From Cellulomonas chitinilytica (GTDB lineage: Bacteria > Actinomycetota > Actinomycetes > Actinomycetales > Cellulomonadaceae), in NCBI RefSeq assembly GCF_016862675.1, contig NZ_BONK01000013.1, forward strand, positions 109,418 through 173,417: DNA of 64,000 bases, in the 5' to 3' direction. Below are positions 56,553-63,803 of the stretch, one piece after another. The translations under genes were made by a program, and so were the position numbers. Below the pieces are notes generated by a model that did no database searches, had not been told where the DNA came from, and was given only the letters and a program-made list of their open reading frames with translations. The stretch's first letter is position 1. Every line of letters begins with the position of its first letter.

Positions 56553-57488
56553 TCAGTCGAGCAGGTCGGCGTAGAGCACGGTCGACAGGTAGCGCTCGCC
56601 GAACGACGGGATGATCGCGACGATCAGCTTGCCGGCGTTCTCCGGGCGGTTGGCCAGCAGCGTCGCGGCGTGCAGGGCGGCACCCGACGAGATACCGACG
56701 AGCAGCCCCTCCTCGGCGGCGGCGCGGCGGGCGACGGCCACGGCGGTCTCGGCGTCCACGTCGATGATCTCGTCGTAGACCGTCGTGTCGAGGATCTCCG
56801 GCACGAAGTTCGCGCCGATGCCCTGGATCTTGTGCGGGCCGGGGGCGCCGCCGTTGAGGATCGGCGACTCGGCCGGCTCCACGCCGACGATCTGCACACC
56901 GGGCTTGCGCTCCTTGAGCACCTGGCCGACGCCCGTGATGGTGCCGCCCGTGCCGATGCCCGCGACGAGGATGTCGATCTCGCCGTCGGTGTCCGCCCAG
57001 ATCTCCTCGGCCGTGGTGCGGCGGTGGATCGCCGGGTTGGCCTCGTTGGCGAACTGGCGGGCGAGGATGGCGCCCTCACGCTCGGCGACGATCTCGTCGG
57101 CCTTGTTGACCGCACCCTTCATGCCCTCGGAACCCGGCGTCAGGATGAGCTCGGCGCCGAACGCGCGCAGCAGGGCGCGCCGCTCCTTCGACATCGTCTC
57201 GGGCATCGTCAGGACGACCTTGTAGCCGCGCGCTGCACCGACGAACGCGAGCGCGATGCCCGTGTTGCCGGACGTCGCCTCGACGATGGTGCCGCCCGGC
57301 TTCAGCTCGCCGGACTCCTCGGCCGCGTCGATGATCGCGACGCCGATGCGGTCCTTGACGGAGTTGGCCGGGTTGTAGAACTCGAGCTTGCCGACCACGG
57401 TGGCGGGGGCGCCGTCGGTGATCTTGTTGATGCGGACGAGCGGGGTGTTGCCGATCAGCGCCGTCGCGTCGTCGTAGATGCGTGCCAT
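56553..57488 (-). CDS. cysK: Cysteine synthase A
   Basis: CysK is the PLP enzyme that joins O-acetylserine and sulphide to make cysteine. The 311-residue protein shows [11 protein letters not shown], the PLP lysine in [11 protein letters not shown] (Lys45), [21 protein letters not shown], the PLP phosphate loop [12 protein letters not shown], and [11 protein letters not shown]. It is the first structural gene of a cysK-cysE operon. About 185 nt upstream lies a cysteine-rich leader peptide gene, so expression probably responds to cysteine supply. AGAGGA precedes the ATG. Confidence 0.96.
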   Translation of the reverse strand: MARIYDDATALIGNTPLVRINKITDGAPATVVGKLEFYNPANSVKDRIGVAIIDAAEESGELKPGGTIVEATSGNTGIALAFVGAARGYKVVLTMPETMSKERRALLRAFGAELILTPGSEGMKGAVNKADEIVAEREGAILARQFANEANPAIHRRTTAEEIWADTDGEIDILVAGIGTGGTITGVGQVLKERKPGVQIVGVEPAESPILNGGAPGPHKIQGIGANFVPEILDTTVYDEIIDVDAETAVAVARRAAAEEGLLVGISSGAALHAATLLANRPENAGKLIVAIIPSFGERYLSTVLYADLLD

Positions 57489-57610
57489 GGTTCCTCTTCG
57501 GTCGAGCCGCCGGTGGTCCCGACGGCGAGGTGGGGGACGTGGTCCTGCTGGGACGGGGGCACCGCGCGTCGCGGACGAACGACGTCAGGCGGTGGTGGAG
57601 CCGCGGGGCG

Positions 57611-57672
57611 AGCGCTGGCGCACGGGGCGCACCCCGGTCAGGGCATCCTCACGTCGAGGAGCAGCCAGCGCT
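57611..57672 (-). promoter_or_regulatory. Possible attenuator stem following the cysteine leader peptide
   Basis: AGCGCTGGC directly after the leader stop (57672-57664, minus) can pair with GCCAGCGCT at 57619-57611, a perfect 9-bp match spanning about 44 nt. Within the loop GGGGTGCGCCCC can form a small hairpin. A ribosome paused at the Cys codons would cover the first arm. The exact alternative structures need RNA folding. Confidence 0.45.
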
Positions 57673-57747
57673 CTACAGACAGCGACAACAGGCACGCACC
57701 GCGTGGGCGTGCGAGGCGGAGGCGGGGGTGCTGGCCTGCACGCTCAT
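57673..57747 (-). CDS. Cysteine-rich leader peptide of the cysK-cysE operon
   Basis: A 24-residue ORF reads MSVQASTPASASHAHAVR followed by ACCRCL and TAG. Three of its last five residues are Cys, all encoded by TGT, a rare codon at this GC content. AAGGAG lies 5 nt before the ATG. It is on the same strand as cysK, whose start is 184 nt downstream. Poly-cysteine leader ORFs that attenuate cysteine genes are known in mycobacteria, usually leaderless; here the ORF has a ribosome site. When Cys-tRNA is scarce, the ribosome would stall near the stop and alter downstream RNA structure. This is an inference but fits position, codon use and target gene. Confidence 0.75.
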   Translation of the reverse strand: MSVQASTPASASHAHAVRACCRCL

Positions 57748-57827
57748 CGCTCTCCTTCAGTGCCGCGGCCGGGGGCTGCCCGGTGCCGCAGAGGGGTCGC
57801 ACGGAATCACGACCGCAGTCGGGCCTG

Positions 57828-57857
57828 ACCGTAGCGTCAACGTGGCGGGTGACGCAA
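57828..57857 (-). promoter_or_regulatory. Candidate promoter of the cysK operon
   Basis: On the minus strand TTGCGT (57857-57852) and TACGGT (57833-57828) are separated by 18 nt. A second possible -35, TTGACG, lies at 57840-57835. Transcription would begin about 75 nt upstream of the leader peptide. Apart from this and the leader, the 57489-57915 stretch contains no gene. Confidence 0.45.
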
Positions 57858-57915
57858 AGGTTCCCCGTCTGGTGGACAGCCGTGGGTGTCTGCGCTGGTC
57901 GCAGAGGCAGGACGG

Positions 57916-58578
57916 TCAGCGGCCCGGGATCCCCACGGCGTCCAGCCAGGCCTCGGCGAGCAGCCCGAACCCGGCCGGGGTGGGGTGGACGCCGTCGGAC
58001 ACCCAGTGCGCGGGCCCGGTGCGGACGGCGGCCGCGGCGAACAGGCCGTCGGCCGGCACGAGCACCGCGCGGTGCTCGGCGGCGTGCTCGGCGGCGAGGC
58101 GGCGGACCACGCCGATGCGCGGGTCGAGGTCCTCGCGCCAGGCGTGCTGCGCGGCGTCGACGGGCACGAGGAACGGCTCGACGAGGACCAGGCGGGCGCC
58201 GAGCCGGTCGCGGGTGGCGTCGAGGATCGCGCGCAGGTGGTCCTCGTAGGCGTCGGTCGCCGTCGGGCTCCCCGCGTCGTACCGCCGCCACGTGTCGTTG
58301 ATGCCGATGAGGACCGAGACGACGGTGGGCGCGAGGGCGAGGGCGTCGCGCTCCCAGCGGGCCCGCAGCATCGCGGAGGTGTCGCCGCCGACGCCGCGGT
58401 TGAGGAACGTCAGGTCGAGATCGGGGCGTCTGGCGCCCGCGAGGGCGGCGACGATCGCCGCGTAGCCGTGCCCGAGGCTGGTGGGGTCGTCGCGGTCGCG
58501 CCCCCAGTCCGTCACGGAGTCGCCGGTGAGCAGGACGCGGTCGTGGGGCTGCAGGAACGTCGTCGTCACGCCCCGCAT
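57916..58578 (-). CDS. SGNH/GDSL hydrolase
   Basis: The 220-residue esterase/lipase-fold protein has block I VLLTGDSVTDWGRD (nucleophile Ser), block II GVGGDTSAML, block III IGINDTWRRYD and block V SDGVHPTPAG (Asp and His). There is no signal peptide, so it is intracellular. The family deacetylates or de-esterifies sugars and lipids; the substrate is not clear. The start is uncertain: an in-frame GTG lies at 58569. Confidence 0.88.
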   Translation of the reverse strand: MRGVTTTFLQPHDRVLLTGDSVTDWGRDRDDPTSLGHGYAAIVAALAGARRPDLDLTFLNRGVGGDTSAMLRARWERDALALAPTVVSVLIGINDTWRRYDAGSPTATDAYEDHLRAILDATRDRLGARLVLVEPFLVPVDAAQHAWREDLDPRIGVVRRLAAEHAAEHRAVLVPADGLFAAAAVRTGPAHWVSDGVHPTPAGFGLLAEAWLDAVGIPGR

Positions 58579-58626
58579 CCCATCACGGACCGGCCGGGCC
58601 GCGTGGCCCGGCCGGCCCGTGCTCGG

Positions 58627-58998
58627 TCAGGAGGCCGGGTCGTCCGTCTTGCGGACCGTGAGCACGACCGTGCTGCCGGCGTCGACCGTGCCCGAGGTCG
58701 GGTCCTGCGACACGACGACCCAGGCGGTCGGGTCGTCGACCGTGCGGCCCTGGCCCGTCGCGTCGGTGGCCTCGACCTTGAGCCCGCGGGCCTCGAGGGT
58801 CTCCTGCGCGGTGCCGAGCAGCAGGTGCGTCTGGTCGATGACCTCGACGGAGCCCGAGTCGGTGGTGACCTGCGCGTCGGCGGTCGTCTCGGCGGGCGAC
58901 GAGTCGTCACCGGAGCCGGAGTCGGAGCAGCCCGCGAGCAGCGCGGCTGCCGCGGCGAGCGTCACGACGAGACCGGCACGGGTGATGGACAGCTTCAT
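58627..58998 (-). CDS. PASTA-domain lipoprotein
   Basis: The 123-residue product has a lipoprotein signal (LAAAAALLAGCSDSG, lipid Cys near 25), an acidic Ser/Thr linker and one PASTA domain (ETLEARGLKVEATDATGQGR, VVSQDPTSGTVDAGSTVVLTV). PASTA domains bind peptidoglycan or muropeptides in kinases and penicillin-binding proteins; a free lipoprotein form may sense or bind wall fragments. The ATG at 58998 has GGGGGG upstream; the longer open frame has no signal peptide and was not used. Confidence 0.85.
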   Translation of the reverse strand: MKLSITRAGLVVTLAAAAALLAGCSDSGSGDDSSPAETTADAQVTTDSGSVEVIDQTHLLLGTAQETLEARGLKVEATDATGQGRTVDDPTAWVVVSQDPTSGTVDAGSTVVLTVRKTDDPAS

Positions 58999-59209
58999 GG
59001 CGGAGCCCCCTGAGGAGATCGGTGCGGAGTGCCTCCGGGTCGTGGCGACCACGGGGTGCGGGCGATGCCCACGACGGCCGCGCGTCATCGCTGCGCGGCA
59101 CGATCGACCGTAGTCGCGACCACTGACACGAGTCGCGCGCATTAGGGACGCCGCAGGGCAGAACGGACTGGGGTGTCCGTCACACCTGCGGCGACGTGGT
59201 GCGGCGACC

Positions 59210-59959
59210 TCAGGGCGCGGTCAGGTCCGCGTGCAGCCCGACGCCCGCGGCGGCCGTCGCGATCGTGACGTCGAACAGTGCCGCGTAGTCGTCGGCGAAC
59301 CGGTGCAGGTGGCCGAACAGCTCGGCCGAGACGGCGCCGAGGAGCGAGCAGAACAGGGTGGCCGAGCGGGCGGCCGTGCGGAGCGCGTCGTCGGGCACGG
59401 GGCCGAGGGCGCCGCCGACGGCCGCGACCACCTCCGGCGTGACCCGGCCGCGGGGGTCGAAGTCCGGGCCGGCGGGCGAGAGCGTGCCCTCGGCGTCGGC
59501 CTGCTGCAGCACCCCGACGATGACGCCCCACATCCGCAGCGCGGACGGCACGGTGTCGTCGGGCGCCCGGTACCCGCGGACGGGGGTCCCGTAGATCAGC
59601 TCGAACGCGTAGGGCTGGGCCAGTGCCCACGTGCGGACGGCGCGAGCGACCTCGAGCCAGGTCCGTGCCGGGTCGGCGCCGCGCGCGCGGGCGTCGGCCG
59701 CGGCGGTCTCGGCCACGGTGCCGACGGCGTCGTACGTCTCGATGATGAGCAGTGTCAGGAGCGCGTCGCGGGACTCGACGTAGCGGTACACCGCCGAGGA
59801 CGCGACGCCGAGGTCCCGTGCCACAGCGCGCAGCGAGAGGTCGGCAGCCCCGTCGGTCTCGAGCCGGGTCCGCGCGGCATCGAGGAGCTCGGCGAGGACC
59901 TGGGCCCGGGCGCGTTCGCGTGCGGTCGCGGGGACGGACGGCACCTCGGTGGACGGCAT
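59210..59959 (-). CDS. TetR-family transcriptional regulator
   Basis: The 249-residue regulator has an N-terminal TetR helix-turn-helix (LLDAARTRLETDGAADLSLRAVARDLGVASSAVYRYVESRDALLTLLI). The larger ligand-binding part fits the TetR_C_13-like group (QPYAFELIYGTPVRGY). It is divergent from the NAD(P)-binding protein gene at 60104, and the gap holds repeated GAGCAnTGCTC palindromes, so it very likely controls that gene and itself. The ligand is unknown. Confidence 0.92.
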   Translation of the reverse strand: MPSTEVPSVPATARERARAQVLAELLDAARTRLETDGAADLSLRAVARDLGVASSAVYRYVESRDALLTLLIIETYDAVGTVAETAAADARARGADPARTWLEVARAVRTWALAQPYAFELIYGTPVRGYRAPDDTVPSALRMWGVIVGVLQQADAEGTLSPAGPDFDPRGRVTPEVVAAVGGALGPVPDDALRTAARSATLFCSLLGAVSAELFGHLHRFADDYAALFDVTIATAAAGVGLHADLTAP

Positions 59960-59993
59960 GCGCCCAGTGTGCCTCGCGCGACGGCCGAGTCAA

Positions 59994-60077
59994 GAGCACT
60001 GATCTCGTGTCGGATCACCGCTCTTGCGCGAGGGCCGTGCATGGTGCGAGCATTGCTCACAACAGAGAGCAGTGCTC
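59994..60077. promoter_or_regulatory. Operator array GAGCAnTGCTC between the TetR gene and its divergent target
   Basis: Perfect palindromes GAGCATTGCTC (60048-60058) and GAGCAGTGCTC (60067-60077) are 19 bp apart, each followed by ACAA. A third copy with one mismatch, GAGCACTGATC, lies at 59994-60004. Their place in the 144-bp divergent gap and their symmetry fit TetR dimers binding near both promoters. Confidence 0.75.
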
Positions 60078-60103
60078 ACAATCGGACGTCAGGAGATCGG
60101 CTC

Positions 60104-61045
60104 ATGGCTCGACACGTGGTCCTCGGCAAGGGAGCGGTCGGCTCGACGCTCGTGAACGTGCTCGCCGGGCGAGGAGAGTCCGTGCTCGTCGTGAGCCGCT
60201 CGGGCCGGCCCGCAGCGGGGAGCGACGTCGAGCACGCGGCGGTCGACGTCGCCGACGGTGCCGCCCTGGCGCGCGCCGCCCGTGGTGCGGACGTGATCTA
60301 CAACTGCGTGAACCCGCCGTACCACCGGTGGGTGTCGGACTGGCCGGCGCTCATCTCCGGCGCGCTCGACGCCGCCGCCGCGACCGGTGCGGTGCTCGTC
60401 ACGGCCGGCAACCTCTACGGGTACGGGACGCACGGCGCGGTCATGACCGAGGACCTGCCGCTGCGGGCCACCGAGTCCAAGGGAGCCGCCCGGGCCGCCG
60501 TGTGGCACGAGGCCGAACGCCGGCACCGGCTCGGCGAGCTGCGCGCGACCGAGGTCCGTGCCGGCGACTACCTGGGTCCGCTCGCCGACTCGCAGGCGCA
60601 CGCAGGCCCCCGGTTCCTCGACCCGCTGCTCGCGGGCAAGGTCGTGCGCACGGTCGTCGCCGTCGACCAGCCGCACAGCTGGACGTACCTGCCGGACTTC
60701 GCGCACGCGATGGTCGCGGCGGGCGCCACCGCCGAGGCGTGGGGGAGCGCATGGCACGTGCCGACGGCCGAGCCCCTGACGTTCCGCGAGCTGGCCGGCC
60801 GGTTCGCCGCGGCCGCAGGCGCGCCCGAACCCCGGATGCGCCCCGTGCCGCCGGCGGCGCTGCGCGCCCTGGGCCTCGTCTCGCCGCTGATCCGTGAGAT
60901 CGCGGCCGTCAGCGACCACTTCTCGGCCCCGTTCGTCATGAGCACCGAGGCGTCGCAGAAGGTGCTCGGCACGACGGCGACCCCGTGGTCCGTCGCCGTG
61001 ACCGACACCCTCGCGGCTCGGGCGGCGTCGCGCGCGACGGTCTGA
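60104..61045 (+). CDS. NAD(P)-binding epimerase/dehydratase-like protein
   Basis: The 313-residue Rossmann protein starts MARHVVLGKGAVGSTLVNVL, then VSRSGRP, ARGADVIYNCVNPPYHRW, AGNLYGYG and RAGDYLGPLADSQA. It belongs to the atypical SDR/epimerase group; a catalytic Tyr/Lys pair is not obvious, so the reaction is unknown. AGGAG lies 8 nt before the ATG. It is divergent from the TetR regulator and probably induced when the regulator binds its ligand. Confidence 0.85.
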   Translation: MARHVVLGKGAVGSTLVNVLAGRGESVLVVSRSGRPAAGSDVEHAAVDVADGAALARAARGADVIYNCVNPPYHRWVSDWPALISGALDAAAATGAVLVTAGNLYGYGTHGAVMTEDLPLRATESKGAARAAVWHEAERRHRLGELRATEVRAGDYLGPLADSQAHAGPRFLDPLLAGKVVRTVVAVDQPHSWTYLPDFAHAMVAAGATAEAWGSAWHVPTAEPLTFRELAGRFAAAAGAPEPRMRPVPPAALRALGLVSPLIREIAAVSDHFSAPFVMSTEASQKVLGTTATPWSVAVTDTLAARAASRATV

Positions 61046-61196
61046 CGCTCGGCGCTCCGCACGCGAGCGCCCGGCTCCGCTGGCGTGCGGCTCAAAGGGC
61101 AGCGTCCCCGCTCACAGCCCGCACCCAGGTCACGCACGGGCCGGCCAGGGGGACGGGCGAGAGGGTGGTCCTGCCGCCATCACCGAGGAGGAGCCG

Positions 61197-62057
61197 ATGA
61201 CCACGCACCCGGACCGCCGCTGGCTCGACCGTGCCGGACGCGAGATCGACGAGGAGGACCGCGGGCTCGTGTACGACGTGCGCACGCTCGTCGACCGCCG
61301 TCACGTCCTCGGGCTGTTCGGCGGCCTCACCGCGGCGGGGCTGCTCGCGGCGTGCTCGCCGTCCCCCACGGTCGGCCCGACGCCTGACACCACGGCGACC
61401 GGCACCGCCGGTGCGTCCACGGCCGACGGCGGCCTCACCGAGGTCCCCGACGAGACCGGGGGACCGTACCCGGGCGACGGGTCCAACGGCCCGGACGTGC
61501 TCGACGACTCGGGCATCGTCCGCCGCGACATCCGCTCGTCGTTCGGCACGTCCACGACCACCGCCCCCGGCGTGCCCCTCACGATCGCCCTCACCGTGCG
61601 GGACGCGTCCACCGGGGACGTCGTCCCGGGCGCCGCCGTGTACCTGTGGCACTGCGACCGTGCCGGTGGGTACTCGCTGTACGGGCAGGGCCTTCAGGAC
61701 GAGAACTACCTGCGCGGCGTCCAGCAGGTCGACGGCACGGGCACCGTCACGTTCACGTCGGTGTTCCCCGGCTGCTACTCCGGCCGGTGGCCGCACGTCC
61801 ACTTCGAGGTGTACGGCGACCTCGGCACGGCCGTCGCGTCCGGCCCGATCGTCAAGACGTCGCAGATCGCCCTGCCGAAGGAGGCGTGCGAGGCCGTCTA
61901 CGCGACCACCGGGTACGAGCGGAGCGTGGACAACCTCGCCCGGGTGAGCCTCGCGGGCGACAACGTGTTCGGGGACGACGGCGGCATCCACCAGGTCGCG
62001 ACCATGAGCGGGGACAGCACGTCGGGGTACACCGCGTCGCTGACGATCGGGGTCTGA
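61197..62057 (+). CDS. Intradiol dioxygenase-like exported lipoprotein
   Basis: The 286-residue protein has a Tat-like N-terminus (DRRHVLGLFGG) followed by a hydrophobic stretch and lipobox LLAACSPS, so it is probably folded and then exported. The main domain matches the intradiol ring-cleavage fold: AAVYLWHCDRAGGYSLYG, SVFPGCYSGRWPHVHFEVYG. These carry the Tyr, Tyr, His, His set that binds non-haem iron. Catechol dioxygenases are usually cytosolic; a lipoprotein form suggests action on external phenolics, but activity is unproven. GAGGAGGAG precedes the ATG. Confidence 0.85.
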   Translation: MTTHPDRRWLDRAGREIDEEDRGLVYDVRTLVDRRHVLGLFGGLTAAGLLAACSPSPTVGPTPDTTATGTAGASTADGGLTEVPDETGGPYPGDGSNGPDVLDDSGIVRRDIRSSFGTSTTTAPGVPLTIALTVRDASTGDVVPGAAVYLWHCDRAGGYSLYGQGLQDENYLRGVQQVDGTGTVTFTSVFPGCYSGRWPHVHFEVYGDLGTAVASGPIVKTSQIALPKEACEAVYATTGYERSVDNLARVSLAGDNVFGDDGGIHQVATMSGDSTSGYTASLTIGV

Positions 62058-62079
62058 GCCGGGGTGCCATGATCGGCCG

Positions 62080-62442
62080 ATGGGGTCGATCCGCGCGGCG
62101 CGTGTCTACGACCGGCCAGGACCCGACGACGGCCGGCGTGTGCTCGTCGACCGGCTGTGGCCGCGGGGCCTGCGCAAGGAGGAGGCCCACCTCGACGAAT
62201 GGCCGAAGGAGCTCACGCCGAGCACCGAGCTGCGGCAGTGGTACCACGCGCACCCCGACGGGTACGAGGAGTTCCGGCAGCGCTACCTCGTCGAGCTCGG
62301 GTCGACCGAGGCGGCCGTCGCGCTCGACGGGCTACGAGCGCTCGCGACGGACGAGGACCTCACCCTGCTGAGCGCGACCCGGTCGCTCGACGCCAGCCAC
62401 GTGACCGTGCTGCTCGAGGTCCTCGGGTCGTCGGGCGCGTGA
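62080..62442 (+). CDS. DUF488-family protein
   Basis: The 120-residue protein shows the DUF488 pattern RVYDRPGPDDGRRVLVDRLWPRGLRKEEA, LDEWPKELTPSTELRQWY and LTLLSATRSLDASHVTVL. The biochemical role of this widespread family is not established. CATGAT lies 6 nt before the ATG, so the message may be leaderless. It converges with the metalloprotease-like gene, 10 bp away. Confidence 0.9.
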   Translation: MGSIRAARVYDRPGPDDGRRVLVDRLWPRGLRKEEAHLDEWPKELTPSTELRQWYHAHPDGYEEFRQRYLVELGSTEAAVALDGLRALATDEDLTLLSATRSLDASHVTVLLEVLGSSGA

Positions 62443-62452
62443 CGCCGCCCGC

Positions 62453-63520
62453 TCAGAACTTCGGCGTGTACACGTCCGGGTACGCCTTCTTGGCGGTGAG
62501 GACCAGCGCCTTCGCCTTCGCCACGTAGCCCGTCCAGTAGTCCGCCGTCACCGTGTCGGCCCTGACCGTCCGCAGCTGGTAGAGCGCGCTCTGCACCGCG
62601 TCGACGTACCTGTTGAGGTTCCTGACGGTCTCCTCGCGGTAGGTCTTCGCGCCGCCCGCCGTGATCCCCGTCTGGGCCGCGTAGCGCAGCTCGTACGAGT
62701 ACGCCTGGATCTCGCGCAACGCGTCGTTCAGTGCGAAGCCCGGGTGGTCGGTGATCTTGTCGTCGAGGCTCTTGACCTTCGCCGTGTCGAACGGGGTGGT
62801 CCCGAGGCTCAGGTACTGCTCGCGGTCCGGACCCTCGACGGTCTCGAGGTTGTGGACCCACATGTCGCCCTCCTCCGTGCGGAGCTCGTCGGGCTGGTCG
62901 GCGCTCTGCAGGACGTGCACGAACTCGTGGAAGATCACCGACCGGAACCGGGTCGCGGAGGTGAGCGCCGTGTCACCGAAGGTGATCCGGATGCCGTCCG
63001 GGTGCGCGACGGTGACCGCCGAGTCGTCGAGGGTGCTGTCCGCCCGGATCTCCAGGCCGGCACCTCCGCCCGTCGCGTCGAGGAGGCCCGACCCCTCGAG
63101 CGTGCCGGTCATCCGCGACTTCGACGCCGCCTTGGACTTCGTGACCACCGCACGCAGGCGCGTCTGGACGTCGGTCGCGAGCGCGGCCTTGTCGGGGTCC
63201 TTCTTCTTCGTCGAGGCGTACGCGTCGAACGCCTGACCGGCGATCGTGATGACCTCGTTCAGCTGGGTGTCGACGGCAGGCTTGTCGTAGGCCTCGACGC
63301 GTTGCACGACGACGGGCGTCGCACCGTTCACGAGCCTGCTCACCGACGCGTTGCCGACCAGGCGCTGCAGCCGCAGCAGCTCCGACGGCTCCCCGGAGGC
63401 CGGTCCAGGGGACGGTCCGGTCGCTCGCGCGGCCGCCCTCCGCCCCGCGCCCCGGAGCGAGCCGGGAGCCGGTGCCGGGACTCGCTCGGCCACGGCCCGG
63501 CGATCGTTCGCGACGTCCAC
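62453..63520 (-). CDS. Putative zinc metalloprotease with eCIS-type LQR-GN N-terminal motif
   Basis: From GTG 63520 the product is 355 residues. The first 45 are Arg/Pro/Ala-rich and disordered. LLRLQRLVGNASVSRLV (48-64) matches the short motif found at the start of many proteins linked to extracellular contractile injection systems, including DUF4157 proteins. Later FHEFVHVLQ (HEFVH at 198-202) is an HExxH zinc site, with a candidate third ligand Glu about 70 residues on, in ALREIQAYSYE. No signal peptide is present, as expected for injection-system cargo. GAGGGGG lies 5 nt before the chosen GTG; a longer frame reaches 63673. No injection-system genes are in view. The function is inferred. 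Confidence 0.65.
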   Translation of the reverse strand: MDVANDRRAVAERVPAPAPGSLRGAGRRAAARATGPSPGPASGEPSELLRLQRLVGNASVSRLVNGATPVVVQRVEAYDKPAVDTQLNEVITIAGQAFDAYASTKKKDPDKAALATDVQTRLRAVVTKSKAASKSRMTGTLEGSGLLDATGGGAGLEIRADSTLDDSAVTVAHPDGIRITFGDTALTSATRFRSVIFHEFVHVLQSADQPDELRTEEGDMWVHNLETVEGPDREQYLSLGTTPFDTAKVKSLDDKITDHPGFALNDALREIQAYSYELRYAAQTGITAGGAKTYREETVRNLNRYVDAVQSALYQLRTVRADTVTADYWTGYVAKAKALVLTAKKAYPDVYTPKF

Positions 63521-63803
63521 GGCCGCCCCCTCGTGCCCGCGTCGACCTGCGTCACCACGGTACGGGCGGTCACGGGCCGGGTCGCGTCGGGGGGCCTGCG
63601 CGGCGGTCCCCGCAGGCGACACCCGTGCCGGGGGTTCGCTGCGCCGCCGCCCCGAAGTCCTGGAGCACGCCACCTGCTCCAGACCCGTCCCGCAACCGTC
63701 CCAGCGCCTTCCGGCGGCCCGACGCCGCCGACGAGGGTGGCGGGCCCGCGTTCGCGCGAGGCCGAGCGGCGGGCATCGACGGCGGGGGCGGTAGGTTCGC
63801 GGC

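Noticed and set aside
57489..57672. S-adenosylmethionine or other known riboswitch upstream of cysK
   Set aside because: No conserved riboswitch core was recognised; the Cys leader peptide explains the region better.
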